Below, in pieces: positions 1 to 5,947 of a DNA stretch of 5,947 nt. Numbering within the stretch: position 1 is the first letter of the stretch; each line of letters opens with the position of its first letter. The notes beneath the pieces were generated by a model that ran no database searches, was not told where the DNA came from, and was given only the letters and a program-made list of their open reading frames with translations. Source of the DNA: Propionibacterium sp. (GTDB lineage Bacteria > Actinomycetota > Actinomycetes > Propionibacteriales > Propionibacteriaceae). The stretch is from positions 1-5,947 of the forward strand of contig DURG01000178.1 of assembly GCA_012837465.1 (NCBI GenBank). Reading direction: 5' to 3'. The position numbers and the translations under genes are program-made.

Positions 1-759
1 CGAGCCACCGGCGAGACCGTGTCGTACGAAGCGACCACGCCACTCGGCCGCGGCGTCACCCTCCCCGCCACCCTCGGCCAGGGCGACACGACCCTGCGTA
101 CGAAGGAACTCGACGTCGACCTCGTCGAAACCGGCGACGGCACCCTCATCCGCGTCACCACCCCACGCGTCAGCGTCGACGTCCTCGCGCACCGCCCCGA
201 CGGGCACGAGAGCCTCGGTGTGGTCGTGCCGTGGAATGACAAGCTCTTCCAGTACACCGTCAAGGACGTCGCCCGCCCCGCCACGGGCATCATCACCGTC
301 GACGGCGTGACCACGCAGGTCTCGGACGACGCGTGGGCAACGCTCGACCACGGCCGTGGACGCTGGCCCTACGACGTCTCCTGGAACTGGGGCGCCGGGT
401 CAGGCACCACCAACGGCCGCGTCATCGGCGTCCAGGTGGGCGGTCAGTGGACCGACGGCACCGGCAGCGTCGAGAACTCGCTGCTGGTCGACGGCAAGCT
501 CTCCAAGATCAGCGAGGAGCTGGTCTGGAGCTACGACACCGAGCGCTGGATGGCGCCCTGGCGCGTGACCGGCGAACGCGTCGACCTCACGTTCGTTCCC
601 TTCCACCTCAGGCGAGCGGTCACCGACCTGAAGATCTTCTCGGCGAAGACCCACCAGTGCTTCGGCCACTGGCACGGCCGGGTGCGCGATGACGCGGGGG
701 ACTGGATCGAGGTCGCCGACATCGTGGGCTGGGCCGAGGACGTCCACAACCGCTGGTGA
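1..759 (+). CDS. DUF2804 domain protein, 5'-truncated by the window edge
   Basis: The frame is open from base 1, so the gene begins outside the window; the in-frame GTG at 19 is probably internal. The visible 252 residues match the central and C-terminal part of the DUF2804 family (about 330-340 residues as I recall it), so roughly 90 N-terminal residues are missing. Recognisable pieces in order are a TPLGRGV segment just after the edge, a tryptophan-rich block WPYDVSWNWG encoded at 364-393, a glycine-rich GVQVGGQWTDG stretch near 430-465, an ERWMAPWR segment near 540-565, and a C-terminal QCFGHWHGRV block near 655-685. No signal peptide or membrane segment is visible in this part. The function of the family is unknown and I do not assign one. 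The TGA at 757-759 faces the end of the cyclotransferase gene 5 bp away. The family assignment is by remembered motif pattern and was not searched. Confidence 0.82.
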   Translation, partial: RATGETVSYEATTPLGRGVTLPATLGQGDTTLRTKELDVDLVETGDGTLIRVTTPRVSVDVLAHRPDGHESLGVVVPWNDKLFQYTVKDVARPATGIITVDGVTTQVSDDAWATLDHGRGRWPYDVSWNWGAGSGTTNGRVIGVQVGGQWTDGTGSVENSLLVDGKLSKISEELVWSYDTERWMAPWRVTGERVDLTFVPFHLRRAVTDLKIFSAKTHQCFGHWHGRVRDDAGDWIEVADIVGWAEDVHNRW

Positions 760-764
760 GTCCG

Positions 765-1553
765 TCAGGAGTTCGTGAACCGGATCTCGTACATCTCGGG
801 CCAGTACTTGCCCGTCACGTACCACGTGTCGGCGTCCGGGTCGTGGGCGATGCCGTTGAGCACCTCGTCCTTGGTGAACTCCCTCCCGCTGGCCTCCTCC
901 GCCTGTGCGGCAAGCGGTGACAGGTCGGCCACGGCGTCGACGGTGCCGTGCGTCGGGTCGATGCGCACGAGGTCGTTGGCCAACCACACATTGGCCCAGA
1001 TCCGGCCGTCGGCGCACTCGAGTTCGTTGAGTCGGTCGAGCGGTTCGCCGTCATGGGTGACCCCAACCGTCGAGGACACCTCGAAGGTCTCGGGGCTGTG
1101 CGACATGAGCTGCGATGATCCGTCTGATCGCCACAACTGCTCGCCGTCGTGGCACAGGCCCCAGCCCTCGCCGTCGATGCTGAGGCTGCCTGCGGGGGAG
1201 AGGTCATCGACCCGCCAGGCGTGGACGACGCCCTCCTGCCAGGTCAGTTGCAGGAGCGTGTCGCCCAGCAGCGTGAGGCCCTCGCCGAAGTGCTCGTCGG
1301 GCAGCCAGGCGCTCTGGAGCACCTCGCCGGTGCTGGCCCGCACCAGCGACACCCGGGACTCTCCGTAGCGTCCGGAGGATTCGGCGAGCAGGTCGTCGCC
1401 GACGAACTCCAGCCCCTGTGTGAAGCTGGTGGGGTCGTGCGGGAGGGTCCGGACGAGTTCCCACTCAAGCTGGGCCGGTTCGCCAGTGGCAGGCGTCGCC
1501 GAGCAGCCAGCCATGAGGAGGAGGCCGGCTGCCGCGGCGACGGTGGCGCGCAT
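765..1553 (-). CDS. Glutaminyl-peptide cyclotransferase, plant/bacterial type, predicted lipoprotein
   Basis: Predicted to convert N-terminal glutamine of peptides or proteins to pyroglutamate with release of ammonia, outside the cytoplasmic membrane. The 262 residues begin with a short lipoprotein signal peptide: M-R, a hydrophobic Ala/Leu run, and a lipobox LMAGC with the lipidated cysteine at residue 17. The rest fits the glutamine cyclotransferase (Glu_cyclase_2) beta-propeller family: FTQGLEF (44-50), ESSGRYGES (58-66), FGEGLT (89-94), LTWQE (103-107), EGWGLC (129-134), LNELE (175-179), ANVW (187-190), NGIA (233-236) and a C-terminal TGKYWPEMYEI (247-257). Length is normal for the family, so the gene is complete. 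The ATG lies 2 nt after the stop of the upstream oxidoreductase and no purine-rich ribosome site precedes it, which suggests coupled translation. The n-region has a single arginine, which is minimal but acceptable. The in vivo substrate cannot be told from sequence. Confidence 0.9.
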   Translation of the reverse strand: MRATVAAAAGLLLMAGCSATPATGEPAQLEWELVRTLPHDPTSFTQGLEFVGDDLLAESSGRYGESRVSLVRASTGEVLQSAWLPDEHFGEGLTLLGDTLLQLTWQEGVVHAWRVDDLSPAGSLSIDGEGWGLCHDGEQLWRSDGSSQLMSHSPETFEVSSTVGVTHDGEPLDRLNELECADGRIWANVWLANDLVRIDPTHGTVDAVADLSPLAAQAEEASGREFTKDEVLNGIAHDPDADTWYVTGKYWPEMYEIRFTNS

Positions 1554-1555
1554 GG

Positions 1556-2551
1556 TCAGCGGGTGGTGGCCCGCGGCTCGAGGCCCGCCGCGCGGTACAT
1601 GGCGTCGATGACGCGCATCTCGGCCACCGAATCCTCGGGGTTGCTGAGCACGGGGGTGCCGTTGCGCACCGCGTCGACGAACACTGCCAACTGGGCCGCG
1701 TAGCTCGAGGGCTCGCTGGGCACCTTCACCGTGGTCACGTCCTGCTCAGTGGTCAGCGTGATGCTGTTGCCGCCCTGCGGCTTGACGAAGCCCTCCACCT
1801 CGATGGTGCCCTTCGTGCCTTCGATGACGGCGCTCTGGCGCTCCTCGTCCTCGAGCAACGAACTGGAGATCCGGCCGATGGCGCCGCTGGGGAACCTCAA
1901 CTCCGCGCTGAGCGCCTCGTCGAGGCGGGGGTCGTCCGATGGGCGTGCCTCGGCCGAGACCACCTCAGGCTCTTCGCGCATGACGCTGCGCACGAAGTGC
2001 AGGCTGTAACAGCCGAGGTCCATCGTGGCGCCGCCCGCGAGGTCCTGGATGTAGCGGATGTTGGTGCGGTCCGGCAGATTGATGTCGAAGTGCGCCTCGA
2101 TCTCGGTGATGTCTCCGATGATCTTCATGTCGACGAGCTTGAGGACCTCTTGCATGAGGCCGTGGTAGCGGTAGTGGAAGCCCTCCATGACCACGCGGTC
2201 CGACTGCTCGGCGCGTCGGGCGACCTCCTCGGCCTCCTCGACGTTCGATGCGAATGGCTTTTCGACCAGCACGTGCTTGCCGGCGTCGAGCGCGGCGATG
2301 GTCCACTTCCCGTGCTCCGAGTTGGGCAGCGGGATGTAGACGGCGTCAACCTGATCGTCGGCCAGCAACGCCTCGTAGGTTTCATGCACCGTGGCGATGC
2401 CGTGCTCCTCCGCGAACCTCTCGGCCCGGCCGCGGTCACGGGCGGCGACTGCGTACAACTCCACGTCCCGGTTGGCCTTGGCCGGCTCGATGAGTGCCGA
2501 GGGTGTGATGCCGGCAGCGCCGAGGATGCCGAAACGGATGGGGGTGGTCAT
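1556..2551 (-). CDS. Gfo/Idh/MocA family NAD(P)-dependent oxidoreductase
   Basis: Predicted cytoplasmic dehydrogenase of 331 residues acting on a sugar, polyol or similar diol; the exact substrate is not readable. An N-terminal Rossmann fold opens with FGILGAAGI (7-15), and an A-A-R-D sequence (36-39) follows the second strand, where an Arg often goes with NADP(H) use. The family hallmark EKP is at 97-99, with the presumed catalytic Lys98. The C-terminal domain carries GGATMDLGCY (173-182), placing Asp178 and Tyr182 four residues apart as in glucose-fructose oxidoreductase and dimeric dihydrodiol dehydrogenases, rather than the Asp-x-Gly-x-His of inositol dehydrogenases. No export signal is present, unlike classical periplasmic glucose-fructose oxidoreductase. 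The ATG at 2551 is chosen over an in-frame GTG at 2566 because a GAGGAG site lies 7 nt before it and family proteins start directly before the Rossmann strand. It is the first gene of a leftward pair with the cyclotransferase. Confidence 0.92.
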   Translation of the reverse strand: MTTPIRFGILGAAGITPSALIEPAKANRDVELYAVAARDRGRAERFAEEHGIATVHETYEALLADDQVDAVYIPLPNSEHGKWTIAALDAGKHVLVEKPFASNVEEAEEVARRAEQSDRVVMEGFHYRYHGLMQEVLKLVDMKIIGDITEIEAHFDINLPDRTNIRYIQDLAGGATMDLGCYSLHFVRSVMREEPEVVSAEARPSDDPRLDEALSAELRFPSGAIGRISSSLLEDEERQSAVIEGTKGTIEVEGFVKPQGGNSITLTTEQDVTTVKVPSEPSSYAAQLAVFVDAVRNGTPVLSNPEDSVAEMRVIDAMYRAAGLEPRATTR

Positions 2552-2558
2552 GGGGGAA

Positions 2559-2564
2559 CTCCTC
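2559..2564 (-). promoter_or_regulatory. Ribosome binding site deciding the oxidoreductase start
   Basis: On the minus strand GAGGAG is followed by 7 nt and then ATG at 2551. The alternative GTG start at 2566 overlaps this site, so it would use the Shine-Dalgarno sequence as coding sequence and add five residues that the family does not have. This supports ATG 2551. Confidence 0.8.
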
Positions 2565-2582
2565 ACTCAGACGTCGTTTCCG

Positions 2583-2588
2583 ATTGTA
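2583..2588 (-). promoter_or_regulatory. Candidate -10 box for the oxidoreductase-cyclotransferase unit
   Basis: TACAAT on the minus strand (5 of 6 matches to TATAAT) in the 97-bp divergent gap. It would start transcription near 2576, giving a leader of about 25 nt before ATG 2551. No good -35 hexamer lies at 16-18 nt; TTGTCT at 2622-2617 is 24 nt away, which is too far. Weak -35 boxes are common in high-GC actinobacteria. I see no comparably good box in the other direction for holA. Confidence 0.4.
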
Positions 2589-2648
2589 TGGGCACGGTGC
2601 GGGCCCCGACTGAGACAAATGTCGCTCCGGGCTGGCAGGATCGGGGTC

Positions 2649-3614
2649 ATGACCTCTCCGTTCGGCACCGCCGTCCTCATCTCCGGCCCGGAGCAGCTGC
2701 TCGCGCAGCGCATCGTCGCGGAGACGAAGTCGCGTGCCATGGCCTCGCACCCGGAAGCCGAAGTCAACGAGATCCTCGCCTCTGAGCTGGAGGATTCGAT
2801 GCTGGCAGAGGTCATCGGAGGGTCGCTGTTCTCCAGCCACATCGTCGCCATCATCGACGACGTGGGCTCCTGCCCTCCGGCAGTGGTGGATCAACTCGTC
2901 GCGGTGGCGAAGAACCCGCCGGAGGACCTGTGCCTGATCCTCCTGCACCCCGGTGGCGTGAAGGGCAAGGGCCTCATCGACAAACTGAAGAAGGCCAAAG
3001 TCCCCGTCGAGGCGGCGGCTGCGCTCAAGCCGTGGGAGGTGCCCGGATTCGTCATGGGCGAGGCCAAGCGCCAGCGCATCCGCATGCACCAGGATGCCGC
3101 CGACGAACTGGTGGCGGCCGTCGGTCACGACCTGCGAACGCTGGCCTCGGCCATCAACCAGCTCGTGTCTGATTCCGGCACCAACGAGATCGACGCCTCC
3201 ATCGTGCGCCGCTACTTCGCGGGCCGTGCGGAGGTCACCGGGTTCGCCGTTGCGGATGCGGTGTTGGCGGGCAATGCCACCGTCGCCATGGAGCGGCTGA
3301 GGTGGGCGCTGGAAACGGGGGTGCCACCGGTGCTGATCACCAGCGCCGTGGCCAGTTCCTTCCGCGGCCTGGCCAAGTACCTGGACGCTCAGAACAGCAG
3401 GCTGCGTGGGGCGGAACTGGCCCGCGAGATCGGCGTGCCCCCGTTCAAGCTCAAGGACTATGCCCGTGCCTCGAACACCTGGCAGGTGGGCGGCGTGGCC
3501 GAGGCCATCCGGATCATCGCCCGCGGGGATGCGGAGGTGAAGGGTGCGGCCACCGATGCTGCCTTTGCGTTGGAACGCATGGTGCTCGGGGTGCTGCAGC
3601 AACGCCGCCACTGA
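2649..3614 (+). CDS. holA: DNA polymerase III subunit delta (clamp loader)
   Basis: Predicted delta subunit of the replicative clamp loader, which opens the beta sliding clamp and works with the DnaX and delta-prime subunits during clamp loading. The 321 residues are typical for actinobacterial HolA. The N-terminal domain begins FGTAVLISGPEQLLAQR (5-21), the degenerate RecA-like strand and helix that lacks a Walker A motif, as expected for delta. A basic stretch GKGLIDKLKKAKVP (106-119) and KPWEVPGFV (127-135) lead into the second domain. The helical collar domain includes TGFAVADAVLAGN (197-209) and ends with GDAEVKGAATDAAFALERMV (293-312). The ATG at 2649 is chosen because AGGA at 2637-2640 lies 8 nt before it and family proteins begin close to this point. 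An in-frame ATG at 2619 would add ten residues (MSLRAGRIGV) without family support. The gene lies 106 bp before rpsT, as in many actinobacteria. Confidence 0.93.
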   Translation: MTSPFGTAVLISGPEQLLAQRIVAETKSRAMASHPEAEVNEILASELEDSMLAEVIGGSLFSSHIVAIIDDVGSCPPAVVDQLVAVAKNPPEDLCLILLHPGGVKGKGLIDKLKKAKVPVEAAAALKPWEVPGFVMGEAKRQRIRMHQDAADELVAAVGHDLRTLASAINQLVSDSGTNEIDASIVRRYFAGRAEVTGFAVADAVLAGNATVAMERLRWALETGVPPVLITSAVASSFRGLAKYLDAQNSRLRGAELAREIGVPPFKLKDYARASNTWQVGGVAEAIRIIARGDAEVKGAATDAAFALERMVLGVLQQRRH

Positions 3615-3629
3615 AGCGGACACTGCGAT

Positions 3630-3659
3630 TTGGCGCCATCGGCCACCCTCAGGTAAGGT
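3630..3659 (+). promoter_or_regulatory. Candidate promoter of rpsT
   Basis: TTGGCG (3630-3635, 4 of 6 matches to the -35 consensus), an 18-nt spacer, and TAAGGT (3654-3659), which fits the TANNNT pattern of actinobacterial -10 boxes. It lies just after the holA stop and would start transcription near 3666, leaving a leader of about 55 nt. A separate promoter would allow S20 to be made at ribosomal-protein levels despite the weakly expressed upstream holA. There is no clear terminator after holA, so read-through may add to this. Confidence 0.45.
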
Positions 3660-3706
3660 TGAGCGTCGCGTGCAAACGCAAGACCGAGTACACACCCTTT
3701 GAATCG

Positions 3707-3712
3707 AAGAGG
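3707..3712 (+). promoter_or_regulatory. Ribosome binding site of rpsT
   Basis: AAGAGG lies 8 nt before the GTG at 3721. It fixes this non-ATG codon as the start; the encoded protein then begins M-A-N-I-K as in S20 proteins generally. Confidence 0.7.
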
Positions 3713-3720
3713 CCTGCCCC

Positions 3721-3981
3721 GTGGCGAACATCAAGTCCCAGATCAAGCGCAACAAGACCAACGAGATTGCCCGTCGTCGCAACAAGGCGGTCAAGTCTGA
3801 ACTGCGCACCCACATCCGCAACGTCCGCACCGCTGTCGCAGAGGGCGAGTCCGACAAGGCCGCCGAGCTGCTGGTCGTCGCCAATCGCGCGCTCGACCGC
3901 GCCGTCAGCAAGGGCGTCATCCACAAGAACCAGGCCGCGAACCGCAAGTCGAAGATCTCGACGGCCGTCGCCGGCCTCTGA
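3721..3981 (+). CDS. rpsT: 30S ribosomal protein S20
   Basis: S20 is a small basic helical protein that binds 16S rRNA in the body of the 30S subunit and helps its assembly. The 86 residues match the usual bacterial length of 85-88. The N-terminal MANIKSQIKRNKTNE and the Arg/Lys-rich ARRRNKAVKSELRT that follows are hallmark S20 sequence. The middle is the family's helical segment (AEGESDKAAELLVVANRALD), and the C-terminal KGVIHKNQAANRKSKIS is diagnostic. Translation starts at GTG, preceded by AAGAGG at 8 nt. A candidate promoter at 3630-3659 and a strong hairpin terminator at 4011-4048 frame it as its own transcription unit. In E. coli S20 represses its own translation; whether the leader of about 55 nt here does the same cannot be judged from the sequence. 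Confidence 0.98.
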   Translation: MANIKSQIKRNKTNEIARRRNKAVKSELRTHIRNVRTAVAEGESDKAAELLVVANRALDRAVSKGVIHKNQAANRKSKISTAVAGL

Positions 3982-4010
3982 GCCAGCACCCCAGCTGCTG
4001 CTTGATTCGC

Positions 4011-4048
4011 AACAGCGCCTTGACCCTCGGTCGTCAAGGCGCTGTTTT
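4011..4048 (+). terminator. Rho-independent-type terminator after rpsT
   Basis: A perfect 14-bp inverted repeat: the left arm AACAGCGCCTTGAC (4011-4024) pairs with 4033-4046 across an 8-nt loop. A run of four Ts spans 4045-4048, the first two inside the arm. It begins 29 bp after the rpsT stop codon. The T tract is short compared with the E. coli type, but the stem is long and rich in G/C. Its position implies that rpsT and lepA are at least partly separate transcripts. Left-arm As opposite the Ts would let it act weakly on the other strand too, but no gene there needs it. Confidence 0.85.
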
Positions 4049-4100
4049 GCGTCCCCGGAGACGCCAGGCGCGGCTGAGGGCCACACGGTTGCGGTGCGGG

Positions 4101-4106
4101 TAGCAT
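4101..4106 (+). promoter_or_regulatory. Candidate -10 box upstream of lepA
   Basis: TAGCAT, matching TANNNT, lies between the rpsT terminator and lepA, about 60 bp before the start codon. No convincing -35 hexamer sits at 16-18 nt. It is proposed mainly because a strong terminator upstream makes an independent lepA promoter likely in 4049-4167. Confidence 0.28.
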
Positions 4107-4156
4107 TGTCCATCGGGCCACGCTCCGTGAGAGGATGGCCTGTCCCTGTCACCCAC

Positions 4157-4161
4157 GAGGA
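4157..4161 (+). promoter_or_regulatory. Ribosome binding site deciding the lepA start
   Basis: GAGGA is followed by 6 nt and the ATG at 4168. An earlier in-frame ATG at 4162 lies directly against the site, with no spacing, so the second ATG of the ATG-TTG-ATG series is the likely start. Confidence 0.7.
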
Positions 4162-4167
4162 ATGTTG

Positions 4168-5947
<1,780 letters not shown>

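Noticed and set aside
400..1017. 205-codon minus-strand frame spanning the convergent junction
   Set aside because: It overlaps both DUF2804 and the cyclotransferase out of frame, is Arg/Gly/His-rich, and shows no family resemblance.
1149..1703. 184-codon plus-strand frame opposite the cyclotransferase and the oxidoreductase 3' end
   Set aside because: It is a shadow of two intact genes with no motif of its own. The lipobox and family blocks on the minus strand are far stronger evidence.
2612..2625. Small inverted repeat GACA-AA-TGTC upstream of holA as an operator
   Set aside because: The arms are only 4 bp and the flanks do not extend the symmetry. This is expected by chance and no regulator gene is nearby.
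1997..2785. 262-codon plus-strand frame opposite the oxidoreductase
   Set aside because: It is antisense to a complete Gfo/Idh gene with intact catalytic motifs, and runs through the divergent promoter region into holA in another frame.
3631..3638. Palindrome TGGCGCCA after holA as a terminator or operator
   Set aside because: It has no loop or T tract and overlaps the proposed rpsT -35 box. An 8-bp G/C-rich palindrome is unremarkable in this composition.
2436..4121. 561-codon open frame on the minus strand across holA, rpsT and the intergenic regions
   Set aside because: It crosses a terminator, promoter regions and two real genes, has low-complexity His/Arg/Gly-rich content, and has no recognisable family. 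It is a GC-bias artefact.

Overview
The window is chromosomal DNA from a high-GC Gram-positive bacterium, almost certainly an actinobacterium. The evidence is very strong G/C bias at third codon positions, the order holA - rpsT - lepA, a GTG-started rpsT with an actinobacterial-type S20 sequence, and an actinobacterial-style LepA N-terminus. A placement near Propionibacteriaceae is only a guess from the general look of the proteins. No mobile element, CRISPR array, tRNA or rRNA was seen, and no convincing novel system.

Left part (1-2551): the 3' two thirds or so of a DUF2804 gene enters from the left edge on the + strand. It meets, tail to tail and only 5 bp apart, a two-gene leftward unit. 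The first gene of that unit (2551-1556) is a cytoplasmic Gfo/Idh/MocA NAD(P)-dependent oxidoreductase with the Lys/Asp/Tyr catalytic pattern of the glucose-fructose oxidoreductase / dihydrodiol dehydrogenase branch. The second (1553-765) is a lipoprotein version of the plant-type glutaminyl-peptide cyclotransferase, starting 2 nt after the oxidoreductase stop with no visible Shine-Dalgarno of its own. The two products act in different compartments and no shared pathway is evident.

Middle (2552-2648): a 97-bp divergent intergenic region separates the leftward pair from the rightward housekeeping block. It holds the oxidoreductase ribosome binding site and a plausible leftward -10 box.

Right part (2649-5947): three rightward information-processing genes. 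holA encodes the delta subunit of the DNA polymerase III clamp loader; rpsT encodes ribosomal protein S20, with its own candidate promoter; lepA encodes translation factor EF4 and is cut by the right edge about 20 residues before its expected end. A perfect 14-bp hairpin followed by four Ts lies 29 bp after rpsT and is the clearest non-coding element. lepA then has its own 5' region with a weak candidate promoter. All three genes and the two leftward genes look intact, with no frameshift.
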